From: Eutrigla gurnardus
Lineage: Eukaryota; Chordata; Actinopteri; Perciformes; Triglidae
DNA: 64,000 nt
Assembly: GCA_963514095.1 (NCBI GenBank)
Contig: CAUPSS010000026.1
Location: forward strand, 62,001 to 126,000
Reading direction: 5' to 3'
Made by a program: the position numbers and the translations under genes. The notes below the pieces were generated by a model, which had not been told where the DNA came from, made no database searches, and worked only from the letters and a program-made list of their open reading frames with translations. Shown piece after piece: positions 25,749-39,073 of this stretch; positions within the stretch are counted from its first letter, which is position 1, and each line of letters begins with the position of its first letter.

Positions 25749-26151
25749 AGGGGGACATGTAGAGACAGACAGGTAACCAGTCTATCACATGGAGACATGT
25801 GGAGACAGACAGGTAACCAGTCTATCACAGGGAGACATGTAGAGACAGACAGGTAACCAGTCTATCACAGGGAGACATGTAAAGACAGACAGGTAACCAG
25901 TCTATCACAGGGCTGACATGTAGAGACAGACAGGTAACCAGTCTATCATAGGGCTGACATGTAGAGACCGACAGGTAACCAGTCTATCACAGGGGGACAT
26001 GTAGAGACAGACAGGTAACCAGTCTATCACAGGGCTGACATGTAGAGACAGACAGGTAACCAGTCTATCACAGGGAGACATGTAGAGACAGACAGGTAAC
26101 CAGTCTATCACAGGGAGACATGTAGAGACAGACAGGTAACCAGTCTATCAC
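25749..26151. repeat. 403-bp spacer of 10 monomers with a chimera
   Basis: Order: m2 m8 m1 m10 m3 m7/m12-chimera m2 m3 m1 m1. Seven 40-base and three 41-base monomers give 403. Adding the 26-mer gives the 1,451 spacing of copies 3 and 4. Confidence 0.9.
25950..25990. repeat. Chimeric monomer: m7 left half, m12 right half
   Basis: The monomer begins 'catagggctgac' (m7 mark) and continues 'gtagagaccgac' (m12 mark). Elsewhere the order is m7-m8-m1-m12-m2; here the chimera is followed directly by m2. A deletion of about three monomers with breakpoints at matching places inside m7 and m12 explains it, as unequal exchange would produce. Confidence 0.85.
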
Positions 26152-27199
26152 AGGGCTGACATGTAGAGACAGACAGGCAACCAGTCTATCACAGGGCTGA
26201 CATGTAGAGACAGACAGGTAACCAGTCTATCACAGGGCCGACATGTAGAGACAGACAGGTAACCAGTCTATCACAGGGAGACATGTAGAGACAGACAGGT
26301 AACCAGTCTATCACAGGGAAACATGTAGAGACAGACAGGTAACCAGTCTATCATGGGGCCGACATGTAGAGACAGACAGGTAACCAGTCTATCACAGGGA
26401 GACATGTAGAGACAGACAGGTAACCAGTCTATCACAGGGGGACATGTAGAGACAGACAGGTAACCAGTCTATCACAGGGAGACATGTAGAGACAGACAGG
26501 TAACCAGTCTATCACAGGGAGACATGTAGAGACAGACAGGTAACCAGTCTATCACAGGGGGACATGTAGAGACAGACAGGTAACCAGTCTATCACAGGGA
26601 GACATGTAGAGACAGACAGGTAACCAGTCTATCACAGGGAGACATGTAGAGACAGACAGGTAACCAGTCTATCACAGGGAGACATGTAAAGACAGACAGG
26701 TAACCAGTCTATCACAGGGAGACATGTAGAGACAGACAGGTGACCAGTCTATCACAGGGAGACATGTAGAGACAGACAGGTAACCAGTCTATCACAGGGA
26801 GACATGTAGAGACAGACAGGTAACCAGTCTATCACAGGGCTGACATGTAGAGACAGACAGGTAACCAGTCTATCACAGGGAGACATGTAGAGACAGACAG
26901 GTAACCAGTCTATCACAGGGAGACATGTACAGACAGACAGGTAACCAGTCTATCACAGGGCTGACATGTAGAGACAGACAGGTAACCAGTCTATCACAGG
27001 GCTGACCTGTAGAGACAGACAGGTAACCAGTCTATCATAGGGCTGACATGTAGAGACAGACAGGTAACCAGTCTATCACATGGAGACATGTGGAGACAGA
27101 CACGTAACCAGTCTATCACAGGGAGACATGTAGAGACAGACAGGTAACCAGTCTATCACAGGGAGACATGTAGAGACCGACAGGTAACCAGTCTATCAC
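26152..27199. repeat. Domain II 26-mer, copy 4 (1,048 bp)
   Basis: Marks gaaac 26318, gacctg 27004 and acacg 27100, each 1,451 after copy 3. Copies 2-3 and 4-5 are both spacer-free pairs. The 2,499 period (1,048+1,451) between copies 3 and 5 suggests that a larger piece was copied as one. Confidence 0.92.
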
Positions 27200-28247
27200 A
27201 GGGCTGACATGTAGAGACAGACAGGCAACCAGTCTATCACAGGGCTGACATGTAGAGACAGACAGGTAACCAGTCTATCACAGGGCCGACATGTAGAGAC
27301 AGACAGGTAACCAGTCTATCACAGGGAGACATGTAGAGACAGACAGGTAACCAGTCTATCACAGGGAAACATGTAGAGACAGACAGGTAACCAGTCTATC
27401 ATGGGGCCGACATGTAGAGACAGACAGGTAACCAGTCTATCACAGGGAGACATGTAGAGACAGACAGGTAACCAGTCTATCACAGGGGGACATGTAGAGA
27501 CAGACAGGTAACCAGTCTATCACAGGGAGACATGTAGAGACAGACAGGTAACCAGTCTATCACAGGGAGACATGTAGAGACAGACAGGTAACCAGTCTAT
27601 CACAGGGGGACATGTAGAGACAGACAGGTAACCAGTCTATCACAGGGAGACATGTAGAGACAGACAGGTAACCAGTCTATCACAGGGAGACATGTAGAGA
27701 CAGACAGGTAACCAGTCTATCACAGGGAGACATGTAAAGACAGACAGGTAACCAGTCTATCACAGGGAGACATGTAGAGACAGACAGGTGACCAGTCTAT
27801 CACAGGGAGACATGTAGAGACAGACAGGTAACCAGTCTATCACAGGGAGACATGTAGAGACAGACAGGTAACCAGTCTATCACAGGGCTGACATGTAGAG
27901 ACAGACAGGTAACCAGTCTATCACAGGGAGACATGTAGAGACAGACAGGTAACCAGTCTATCACAGGGAGACATGTACAGACAGACAGGTAACCAGTCTA
28001 TCACAGGGCTGACATGTAGAGACAGACAGGTAACCAGTCTATCACAGGGCTGACCTGTAGAGACAGACAGGTAACCAGTCTATCATAGGGCTGACATGTA
28101 GAGACAGACAGGTAACCAGTCTATCACATGGAGACATGTGGAGACAGACACGTAACCAGTCTATCACAGGGAGACATGTAGAGACAGACAGGTAACCAGT
28201 CTATCACAGGGAGACATGTAGAGACCGACAGGTAACCAGTCTATCAC
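27200..28247. repeat. Domain II 26-mer, copy 5 (1,048 bp)
   Basis: Marks gaaac 27366, gacctg 28052 and acacg 28148, each 1,048 after copy 4. This is the last place where gaaac and gacctg occur; the m2-m8-m1-m10 string after it leads into domain III. Confidence 0.92.
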
Positions 28248-29739
28248 AGGGGGACATGTAGAGACAGACAGGTAACCAGTCTATCACATGGAGACATGTG
28301 GAGACAGACAGGTAACCAGTCTATCACAGGGAGACATGTAGAGACAGACAGGTAACCAGTCTATCACAGGGAGACATGTAAAGACAGACAGGTAACCAGT
28401 CTATCACAGGGAGACATGTAGAGACAGACAGGTGACCAGTCTATCACAGGGAGACATGTAGAGACAGACAGGTAACCAGTCTATCACAGGGAGACATGTA
28501 GAGACAGACAGGTAACCAGTCTATCACAGGGCTGACATGTAGAGACAGACAGGTAACCAGTCTATCACAGGGAGACATGTAGAGACAGACAGGTAACCAG
28601 TCTATCACAGGGAGACATGTACAGACAGACAGGTAACCAGTCTATCACAGGGCTGACATGTAGAGACAGACAGGTAACCAGTCTATCACAGGGCTGACAT
28701 GTAGAGACAGACAGGTAACCAGTCTATCATAGGGCTGACATGTAGAGACAGACAGGTAACCAGTCTATCACATGGAGACATGTGGAGACAGACAGGTAAC
28801 CAGTCTATCACAGGGAGACATGTAGAGACAGACAGGTAACCAGTCTATCACAGGGAGACATGTAGAGACCGACAGGTAACCAGTCTATCACAGGGGGACA
28901 TGTAGAGACAGACAGGTAACCAGTCTATCACAGGGAGACATGTAGAGACAGACAGGTAACCAGTCTATCACAGGGAGACATGTAGAGACAGACAGGTAAC
29001 CAGTCTATCACGGGGCCGACATGTAGAGACAGACAGGTAACCAGTCTATCACAGGGAGACATGTAGAGACAGACAGGCAACCAGTCTATCACAGGGCTGA
29101 CATGTAGAGACAGACAGGTAACCAGTCTATCACAGGGCCGACATGTAGAGACAGACAGGTAACCAGTCTATCACAGGGAGACATGTAGAGACAGACAGGT
29201 AACCAGTCTATCACAGGGAGACATGTAGAGACAGACAGGTAACCAGTCTATCATGGGGCCGACATGTAGAGACAGACAGGTAACCAGTCTATCACAGGGA
29301 GACATGTAGAGACAGACAGGTAACCAGTCTATCACAGGGGGACATGTAGAGACAGACAGGTAACCAGTCTATCACATGGAGACATGTGGAGACAGACAGG
29401 TAACCAGTCTATCACAGGGCTGACATGTAGAGACAGACAGGCAACCAGTCTATCACAGGGCTGACATGTAGAGACAGACAGGTAACCAGTCTATCACAGG
29501 GCCGACATGTAGAGACAGACAGGTAACCAGTCTATCACAGGGAGACATGTAGAGACAGACAGGTAACCAGTCTATCACAGGGAGACATGTAGAGACAGAC
29601 AGGTAACCAGTCTATCATGGGGCCGACATGTAGAGACAGACAGGTAACCAGTCTATCACAGGGAGACATGTAGAGACAGACAGGTAACCAGTCTATCACA
29701 GGGGGACATGTAGAGACAGACAGGTAACCAGTCTATCAC
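28248..29739. repeat. Entry segment of domain III
   Basis: After m2-m8-m1 comes m10-m11-m1-m1-m3-m1-m9-m3-m3-m7-m8-m1-m12-m2, then the first m1-m1-m5-m1(ggcaacc)-m3-m4 string that typifies domain III. Much of the second half is repeated in the following 36-mer at +1,452. Confidence 0.82.
29053..29092. repeat. Chimeric monomer: m1 left half with m13 'ggcaacc'
   Basis: In domains I and II 'ggcaacc' is found only in 41-base m13 monomers. Here it sits in a 40-base monomer that starts like m1, between m5 and m3. This is its first appearance; it recurs many times after 29 kb, always followed by m3-m4. An exchange inside the monomer, m1 on the left and m13 on the right, is the simplest origin. Confidence 0.8.
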
Positions 29740-31191
29740 AGTAAGACATGTAGAGACAGACAGGTAACCAGTCTATCACAGGGAGACATGTAGAGACAGA
29801 CAGGTAACCAGTCTATCACAGGGGGACATGTAGAGACAGACAGGTAACCAGTCTATCACAGGGAGACATGTAGAGACAGACAGGTGACCAGTCTATCACA
29901 GGGAGACATGTAGAGACAGACGGGTAACCAGTCTATCACAGGGAGACATGTAGAGACAGACAGGTAACCAGTCTATCACAGGGCTGACATGTAGAGACAG
30001 ACAGGTAACCAGTCTATCACAGGGAGACATGTAGAGACAGACAGGTAACCAGTCTATCACAGGGAGACATGTACAGACAGACAGGTAACCAGTCTATCAC
30101 AGGGCTGACATGTAGAGACAGACAGGTAACCAGTCTATCACAGGGCTGACATGTAGAGACAGACAGGTAACCAGTCTATCATAGGGCTGACATGTAGAGA
30201 CAGACAGGTAACCAGTCTATCACATGGAGACATGTGGAGACAGACAGGTAACCAGTCTATCACAGGGAGACATGTAGAGACAGACAGGTAACCAGTCTAT
30301 CACAGGGAGACATGTAGAGACCGACAGGTAACCAGTCTATCACAGGGGGACATGTAGAGACAGACAGGTAACCAGTCTATCACAGGGAGACATGTAGAGA
30401 CAGACAGGTAACCAGTCTATCACAGGGAGACATGTAGAGACAGACAGGTAACCAGTCTATCACGGGGCCGACATGTAGAGACAGACAGGTAACCAGTCTA
30501 TCACAGGGAGACATGTAGAGACAGACAGGCAACCAGTCTATCACAGGGCTGACATGTAGAGACAGACAGGTAACCAGTCTATCACAGGGCCGACATGTAG
30601 AGACAGACAGGTAACCAGTCTATCACAGGGAGACATGTAGAGACAGACAGGTAACCAGTCTATCACAGGGAGACATGTAGAGACAGACAGGTAACCAGTC
30701 TATCATGGGGCCGACATGTAGAGACAGACAGGTAACCAGTCTATCACAGGGAGACATGTAGAGACAGACAGGTAACCAGTCTATCACAGGGGGACATGTA
30801 GAGACAGACAGGTAACCAGTCTATCACATGGAGACATGTGGAGACAGACAGGTAACCAGTCTATCACAGGGCTGACATGTAGAGACAGACAGGCAACCAG
30901 TCTATCACAGGGCTGACATGTAGAGACAGACAGGTAACCAGTCTATCACAGGGCCGACATGTAGAGACAGACAGGTAACCAGTCTATCACAGGGAGACAT
31001 GTAGAGACAGACAGGTAACCAGTCTATCACAGGGAGACATGTAGAGACAGACAGGTAACCAGTCTATCATGGGGCCGACATGTAGAGACAGACAGGTAAC
31101 CAGTCTATCACAGGGAGACATGTAGAGACAGACAGGTAACCAGTCTATCACAGGGGGACATGTAGAGACAGACAGGTAACCAGTCTATCAC
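29740..31191. repeat. 1,452-bp 36-mer, domain III copy 1
   Basis: It runs from one 'cagtaagac' monomer (29740) to the next (31192). Twenty-four 40-base and twelve 41-base monomers give 1,452. Equivalent units are 48994-50445 and 59659-61110. The change 'gacgggtaacc' near 29,920 is private to this copy. Confidence 0.9.
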
Positions 31192-31754
31192 AGTAAGACA
31201 TGTAGAGACAGACAGGTAACCAGTCTATCACATCGAGACATGTAGAGACAGACAGGTAACCAGTCTATCACAGGGGGACATGTAGAGACAGACAGGTAAC
31301 CAGTCTATCACAGGGAGACATGTAGAGACAGACAGGTAACCAGTCTATCACAGGGAGACATGTAGAGACAGACAGGTAACCAGTCTATCACAGGGAGACA
31401 TGTAAAGACAGACAGGTAACCAGTCTATCACAGGGAGACATGTAGAGACAGACAGGTGACCAGTCTATCACAGGGAGACATGTAGAGACAGACAGGCAAC
31501 CAGTCTATCACAGGGCTGACATGTAGAGACAGACAGGTAACCAGTCTATCACAGGGCCGACATGTAGAGACAGACAGGTAACCAGTCTATCACAGGGAGA
31601 CATGTAGAGACAGACAGGTAACCAGTCTATCATGGGGCCGACATGTAGAGACAGACAGGTAACCAGTCTATCACAGGGAGACATGTAGAGACAGACAGGT
31701 AACCAGTCTATCACAGGGGGACATGTAGAGACAGACAGGTAACCAGTCTATCAC
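31192..31754. repeat. 563-bp 14-mer, copy a
   Basis: The unit starts with the 'cagtaagac' monomer, then the 'catcgagac' monomer, m2, m1, m1, m10, m11, m1(ggcaacc), m3, m4, m1, m6, m1, m2. Eleven 40-base and three 41-base monomers give 563. The next gtaag-catcg pair (31755) begins the flanking copy. The minus-strand frame at 31508-31714 lies in its m3-m4-m1-m6 part. Confidence 0.9.
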
Positions 31755-32275
31755 AGTAAGACATGTAGAGACAGACAGGTAACCAGTCTATCACATCGAG
31801 ACATGTAGAGACAGACAGGTAACCAGTCTATCACAGGGGGACATGTAGAGACAGACAGGTAACCAGTCTATCACAGGGAGACATGTAGAGACAGACAGGT
31901 AACCAGTCTATCACAGGGAGACATGTAGAGACAGACAGGTAACCAGTCTATCACAGGGAGACATGTAAAGACAGACAGGTAACCAGTCTATCACAGGGAG
32001 ACATGTAGAGACAGACAGGTGACCAGTCTATCACAGGGAGACATGTAGAGACAGACAGGTAACCAGTCTATCACAGGGAGACATGTAGAGACAGACAGGT
32101 AACCAGTCTATCACAGGGCTGACATGTAGAGACAGACAGGTAACCAGTCTATCACAGGGAGACATGTAGAGACAGACAGGTAACCAGTCTATCACAGGGA
32201 GACATGTAGAGACAGACAGGTAACCAGTCTATCACAGGGAGACATATAGAGAACGACAGGTAACCAGTCTATCAC

Positions 32276-32314
32276 AGGGGGACATGTAGAGACAGACAGG
32301 TAACCATCTATCAC
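32276..32314. repeat. 39-bp m2 monomer (1-bp deletion)
   Basis: It reads 'aaccatctatc' where others read 'aaccagtctatc', so one base is missing. It lies just after a monomer with 'catatagagaacgac'. No second copy was seen, so it postdates the duplications around it. Confidence 0.85.
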
Positions 32315-33242
32315 AGGGAGACATGTAGAGACAGACAGGTAACCAGTCTATCACAGGGAGACATGTAGAGACCGACAGGTAACCAGTCTATCACAGGGGG
32401 ACATGTAGAGACAGACAGGTAACCAGTCTATCACAGGGAGACATGTAGAGACAGACAGGTAACCAGTCTATCACAGGGAGACATGTAGAGACAGACAGGT
32501 AACCAGTCTATCACGGGGCCGACATGTAGAGACAGACAGGTAACCAGTCTATCACAGGGAGACATGTAGAGACAGACAGGCAACCAGTCTATCACAGGGC
32601 TGACATGTAGAGACAGACAGGTAACCAGTCTATCACAGGGCCGACATGTAGAGACAGACAGGTAACCAGTCTATCACAGGGAGACATGTAGAGACAGACA
32701 GGTAACCAGTCTATCACAGGGAGACATGTAGAGACAGACAGGTAACCAGTCTATCATGGGGCCGACATGTAGAGACAGACAGGTAACCAGTCTATCACAG
32801 GGAGACATGTAGAGACAGACAGGTAACCAGTCTATCACAGGGGGACATGTAGAGACAGACAGGTAACCAGTCTATCACATGGAGACATGTGGAGACAGAC
32901 AGGTAACCAGTCTATCACAGGGCTGACATGTAGAGACAGACAGGCAACCAGTCTATCACAGGGCTGACATGTAGAGACAGACAGGTAACCAGTCTATCAC
33001 AGGGCCGACATGTAGAGACAGACAGGTAACCAGTCTATCACAGGGAGACATGTAGAGACAGACAGGTAACCAGTCTATCACAGGGAGACATGTAGAGACA
33101 GACAGGTAACCAGTCTATCATGGGGCCGACATGTAGAGACAGACAGGTAACCAGTCTATCACAGGGAGACATGTAGAGACAGACAGGTAACCAGTCTATC
33201 ACAGGGGGACATGTAGAGACAGACAGGTAACCAGTCTATCAC

Positions 33243-33805
33243 AGTAAGACATGTAGAGACAGACAGGTAACCAGTCTATCACATCGAGACATGTAGAGAC
33301 AGACAGGTAACCAGTCTATCACAGGGGGACATGTAGAGACAGACAGGTAACCAGTCTATCACAGGGAGACATGTAGAGACAGACAGGTAACCAGTCTATC
33401 ACAGGGAGACATGTAGAGACAGACAGGTAACCAGTCTATCACAGGGAGACATGTAAAGACAGACAGGTAACCAGTCTATCACAGGGAGACATGTAGAGAC
33501 AGACAGGTGACCAGTCTATCACAGGGAGACATGTAGAGACAGACAGGCAACCAGTCTATCACAGGGCTGACATGTAGAGACAGACAGGTAACCAGTCTAT
33601 CACAGGGCCGACATGTAGAGACAGACAGGTAACCAGTCTATCACAGGGAGACATGTAGAGACAGACAGGTAACCAGTCTATCATGGGGCCGACATGTAGA
33701 GACAGACAGGTAACCAGTCTATCACAGGGAGACATGTAGAGACAGACAGGTAACCAGTCTATCACAGGGGGACATGTAGAGACAGACAGGTAACCAGTCT
33801 ATCAC
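33243..33805. repeat. 563-bp 14-mer, copy b
   Basis: Same content as 31192-31754, displaced by 2,051. Again it is followed by a second gtaag-catcg pair (33807). The minus-strand frame at 33559-33765 is the shifted twin of the one at 31508. Confidence 0.9.
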
Positions 33806-34647
33806 AGTAAGACATGTAGAGACAGACAGGTAACCAGTCTATCACATCGAGACATGTAGAGACAGACAGGTAACCAGTCTATCACAGGGGGACATGTAGA
33901 GACAGACAGGTAACCAGTCTATCACAGGGAGACATGTAGAGACAGACAGGTAACCAGTCTATCACAGGGAGACATGTAGAGACAGACAGGTAACCAGTCT
34001 ATCACAGGGAGACATGTAAAGACAGACAGGTAACCAGTCTATCACAGGGAGACATGTAGAGACAGACAGGTGACCAGTCTATCACAGGGAGACATGTAGA
34101 GACAGACAGGTAACCAGTCTATCACAGGGAGACATGTAGAGACAGACAGGTAACCAGTCTATCACAGGGCTGACATGTAGAGACAGACAGGTAACCAGTC
34201 TATCACAGGGAGACATGTAGAGAACGACAGGTAACCAGTCTATCACAGGGGGACATGTAGAGACAGACAGGTAACCAGTCTATCACAGGGAGACATGTAG
34301 AGACAGACAGGTAACCAGTCTATCACAGGGAGACATGTAGAGACAGACAGGTAACCAGTCTATCACGGGGCCGACATGTAGAGACAGACAGGTAACCAGT
34401 CTATCACAGGGAGACATGTAGAGACAGACAGGTAACCAGTCTATCACAGGGGGACATGTAGAGACAGACAGTTAACCAGTCTATCACAGGGAGACATGTA
34501 GAGACAGACAGGTAACCAGTCTATCACATGGAGACATGTAGAGACAGACAGGTAACCAGTCTATCACAGGGGGACATGTAGAGACAGACAGGTAACCAGT
34601 CTATCACAGGGAGACATGTAGAGACAGACAGGTAACCAGTCTATCAC

Positions 34648-35617
34648 GGGGCCGACATGTAGAGACAGACAGGTAACCAGTCTATCACAGGGAGACATGT
34701 AGAGACAGACAGGCAACCAGTCTATCACAGGGCTGACATGTAGAGACAGACAGGTAACCAGTCTATCACAGGGCCGACATGTAGAGACAGACAGGTAACC
34801 AGTCTATCACAGGGAGACATGTAGAGACAGACAGGTAACCAGTCTATCACAGGGAGACATGTAGAGACAGACAGGTAACCAGTCTATCATGGGGCCGACA
34901 TGTAGAGACAGACAGGTAACCAGTCTATCACAGGGAGACATGTAGAGACAGACAGGTAACCAGTCTATCACAGGGGGACATGTAGAGACAGACAGGTAAC
35001 CAGTCTATCACATGGAGACATGTGGAGACAGACAGGTAACCAGTCTATCACAGGGCTGACATGTAGAGACAGACAGGCAACCAGTCTATCACAGGGCTGA
35101 CATGTAGAGACAGACAGGTAACCAGTCTATCACAGGGCCGACATGTAGAGACAGACAGGTAACCAGTCTATCACAGGGAGACATGTAGAGACAGACAGGT
35201 AACCAGTCTATCACAGGGAGACATGTAGAGACAGACAGGTAACCAGTCTATCACAGGGAGACATGTAGAGACAGACAGGTAACCAGTCTATCACAGGGGG
35301 ACATGTAGAGACAGACAGGTAACCAGTCTATCACATGGAGACATGTGGAGACAGACAGGTAACCAGTCTATCACAGGGCTGACATGTAGAGACAGACAGG
35401 CAACCAGTCTATCACAGGGCTGACATGTAGAGACAGACAGGTAACCAGTCTATCACAGGGCCGACATGTAGAGACCGACAGGTAACCAGTCTTTCACAGG
35501 GGGACATGTAGAGACAGACAGGTAACCAGTCTATCACAGGGAGACATGTAGAGACAGACAGGTAACCAGTCTATCACAGGGAGACATGTAGAGACAGACA
35601 GGTAACCAGTCTATCAC
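34648..35617. repeat. 970-bp 24-mer, left-paralogue copy
   Basis: It begins at an m5 (34648) and ends before the next m5 (35618). Fourteen 40-base and ten 41-base monomers give 970. It contains two m8-m13-m3-m4 strings, the second ending in the m4/m12 chimera at 35457. At 52 kb the same unit is present twice in tandem; here the following segment (35618-36546) is rearranged instead. Confidence 0.88.
35457..35497. repeat. Chimeric monomer: m4 left, m12 right, with 'ctttcac'
   Basis: It starts 'gggccgac' (m4) and continues 'gagaccgac' (m12), ends with a private 'gtctttcac', and is followed by m2 as m12 always is. Copies lie at 36224-36264, 36386-36426, 52739-52779 and 53709-53749. All share the 'cttt' change, so all descend from one fusion event. 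Confidence 0.88.
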
Positions 35618-36546
35618 GGGGCCGACATGTAGAGACAGACAGGTAACCAGTCTATCACAGGGAGACATGTAGAGACAGACAGGCAACCAGTCTATCACAG
35701 GGCTGACATGTAGAGACAGACAGGTAACCAGTCTATCACAGGGCCGACATGTAGAGACAGACAGGTAACCAGTCTATCACAGGGAGACATGTAGAGACAG
35801 ACAGGTAACCAGTCTATCACAGGGAGACATGTAGAGACAGACAGGTAACCAGTCTATCATGGGGCCGACATGTAGAGACAGACAGGTAACCAGTCTATCA
35901 CAGGGAGACATGTAGAGACAGACAGGTAACCAGTCTATCACAGGGAGACATGTAGAGACAGACAGGTAACCAGTCTATCATGGGGCCGACATGTAGAGAC
36001 AGACAGGTAACCAGTCTATCACAGGGAGACATGTAGAGACAGACAGGTAACCAGTCTATCACAGGGGGACATGTAGAGACAGACAGGTAACCAGTCTATC
36101 ACAGGGAGACATGTAGAGACAGACAGGTAACCAGTCTATCACAGGGAGACATGTAGAGACAGACAGGCAACCAGTCTATCACAGGGCTGACATGTAGAGA
36201 CAGACAGGTAACCAGTCTATCACAGGGCCGACATGTAGAGACCGACAGGTAACCAGTCTTTCACAGGGGGACATGTAGATACAGACAGGTAACCAGTCTA
36301 TCACAGGGAGACATGTAGAGACAGACAGGCAACCAGTCTATCACAGGGCTGACATGTAGAGACAGACAGGTAACCAGTCTATCACAGGGCCGACATGTAG
36401 AGACCGACAGGTAACCAGTCTTTCACAGGGGGACATGTAGAGACAGACAGGTAACCAGTCTATCACAGGGAGACATGTAGAGACAGACAGGTAACCAGTC
36501 TATCACAGGGAGACATGTAGAGACAGACAGGTAACCAGTCTATCAC
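35618..36546. repeat. Rearranged 929-bp segment with clustered m4/m12 chimeras
   Basis: It occupies the place of the second 970-base unit of the right paralogue but has a doubled m1-m1-m6 string and two m1(ggcaacc)-m3-chimera strings only 162 bases apart (36224 and 36386). An m2 here carries 'gtagatac'. The net difference is 41 bases. Confidence 0.8.
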
Positions 36547-37754
36547 GGGGCCGACATTTAGAGACAGACAGGTAACCAGTCTATCACAGGGAGACATGTA
36601 GAGACAGACAGGTAACCAGTCTATCACAGGGCTGACATGTAGAGACAGACAGGTAACCAGTCTATCACAGGGAGACATGTAGAGACAGACAGGTAACCAG
36701 TCTATCACAGGGAGACATGTAGAGACAGACAGGTAACCAGTCTATCACAGGGCTGACATGTAGAGACAGACAGGCAACCAGTCTATCACAGGGCTGACAT
36801 GTAGAGACAGACAGGTAACCAGTCTATCACAGGGCCGACATGTAGAGACAGACAGGTAACCAGTCTATCACAGGGAGACATGTAGAGACAGACAGGTAAC
36901 CAGTCTATCACAGGGAGACATGTAGAGACAGACAGGTAACCAGTCTATCATGGGGCCGACATGTAGAGACAGACAGGTAACCAGTCTATCACAGGGAGAC
37001 ATGTAGAGACAGACAGGTAACCAGTCTATCACAGGGGGACATGTAGAGACAGACAGGTAACCAGTCTATCACAGGGAGACATGTAGAGACAGACAGGTAA
37101 CCAGTCTATCACAGGGAGACATGTAGAGACAGACAGGTAACCAGTCTATCACAGGGGGACATGTAGAGACAGACAGGTAACCAGTCTATCACAGGGAGAC
37201 ATGTAGAGACAGACAGGTAACCAGTCTATCACAGGGAGACATGTAGAGACAGACACGTAACCAGTCTATCACAGGGAGACATGTAAAGACAGACAGGTAA
37301 CCAGTCTATCACAGGGAGACATGTAGAGACAGACAGGTGACCAGTCTATCACAGGGAGACATGTAGAGACAGACAGGTAACCAGTCTATCACAGGGAGAC
37401 ATGTAGAGACAGACAGGTAACCAGTCTATCACAGGGCTGACATGTAGAGACAGACAGGTAACCAGTCTATCACAGGGAGACATGTAGAGACAGACAGGTA
37501 ACCAGTCTATCACAGGGAGACATGTACAGACAGACAGGTAACCAGTCTATCACAGGGCTGACATGTAGAGACAGACAGGTAACCAGTCTATCACAGGGGG
37601 ACATGTAGAGACAGACAGGTAACCAGTCTATCACAGGGAGACATGTAGAGACAGACAGGTAACCAGTCTATCACAGGGAGACATGTAGAGACAGACAGGT
37701 AACCAGTCTATCACAGGGAGACATGTAAAGACAGACAGGTAACCAGTCTATCAC

Positions 37755-37783
37755 AGGGAGACATGTAGAGACAGACAGGTGAC
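37755..37783. repeat. 29-bp truncated m11 monomer (11-bp deletion)
   Basis: The monomer reads 'ggtgacagggag': 11 bases between 'ggtgac' and 'aggg' are gone, removing one arm of the dyad. This is the shortest monomer I found. The identical lesion is at 55078-55106 (offset 17,323). Confidence 0.92.
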
Positions 37784-39073
37784 AGGGAGACATGTAGAGA
37801 CAGACAGGTAACCAGTCTATCACAGGGAGACATGTAGAGACAGACAGGTAACCAGTCTATCACAGGGAGACATGTACAGACAGACAGGTAACCAGTCTAT
37901 CACAGGGCTGACATGTAGAGACAGACAGGTAACCAGTCTATCACAGGGCTGACATGTAGAGACAGACAGGTAACCAGTCTATCATAGGGCTGACATGTAG
38001 AGACAGACAGGTAACCAGTCTATCACATGGAGACATGTGGAGACAGACAGGTAACCAGTCTATCACAGGGAGACATGTAGAGACAGACAGGTAACCAGTC
38101 TATCACAGGGAGACATGTAGAGACCGACAGGTAACCAGTCTATCACAGGGGGACATGTAGAGACAGACAGGTAACCAGTCTATCACAGGGCTGACATGTA
38201 GAGACAGACAGGTAACCAGTCTATCATAGGGCTGACATGTAGAGACAGACAGGTGACCAGTCTATCACAGGGCTGACATGTAGAGACAGACAGGTAACCA
38301 GTCTATCACAGGGAGACATGTAGAGACAGACAGGTAACCAGTCTATCACAGGGAGACATGTAGAGACAGACAGGTAACCAGTCTATCACAGGGCTGACAT
38401 GTAGAGACAGACAGGCAACCAGTCTATCACAGGGCTGACATGTAGAGACAGACAGGTAACCAGTCTATCACAGGGCCGACATGTAGAGACAGACAGGTAA
38501 CCAGTCTATCACAGGGAGACATGTAGAGACAGACAGGTAACCAGTCTATCACAGGGAGACATGTAGAGACAGACAGGTAACCAGTCTATCATGGGGCCGA
38601 CATGTAGAGACAGACAGGTAACCAGTCTATCACAGGGAGACATGTAGAGACAGACAGGTAACCAGTCTATCACAGGGGGACATGTAGAGACAGACAGGTA
38701 ACCAGTCTATCACAGGGAGACATGTAGAGACAGACAGGTAACCAGTCTATCACAGGGAGACATGTAGAGACAGACAGGTAACCAGTCTATCACAGGGGGA
38801 CATGTAGAGACAGACAGGTAACCAGTCTATCACAGGGAGACATGTAGAGACAGACAGGTAACCAGTCTATCACAGGGAGACATGTAGAGACAGACAGGTA
38901 ACCAGTCTATCACAGGGAGACATGTAAAGACAGACAGGTAACCAGTCTATCACAGGGAGACATATAGAGACAGACAGGTGACCAGTCTATCACAGGGAGA
39001 CATGTAGAGACAGACAGGTAACCAGTCTATCACAGGGAGACATGTAGAGACAGACAGGTAACCAGTCTATCAC

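Noticed and set aside
37755..37783. Insertion site of a mobile element at the truncated monomer
   Set aside because: Only 11 bases are missing and nothing foreign is inserted; both sides are ordinary monomers, and the copy at 55078 is identical.
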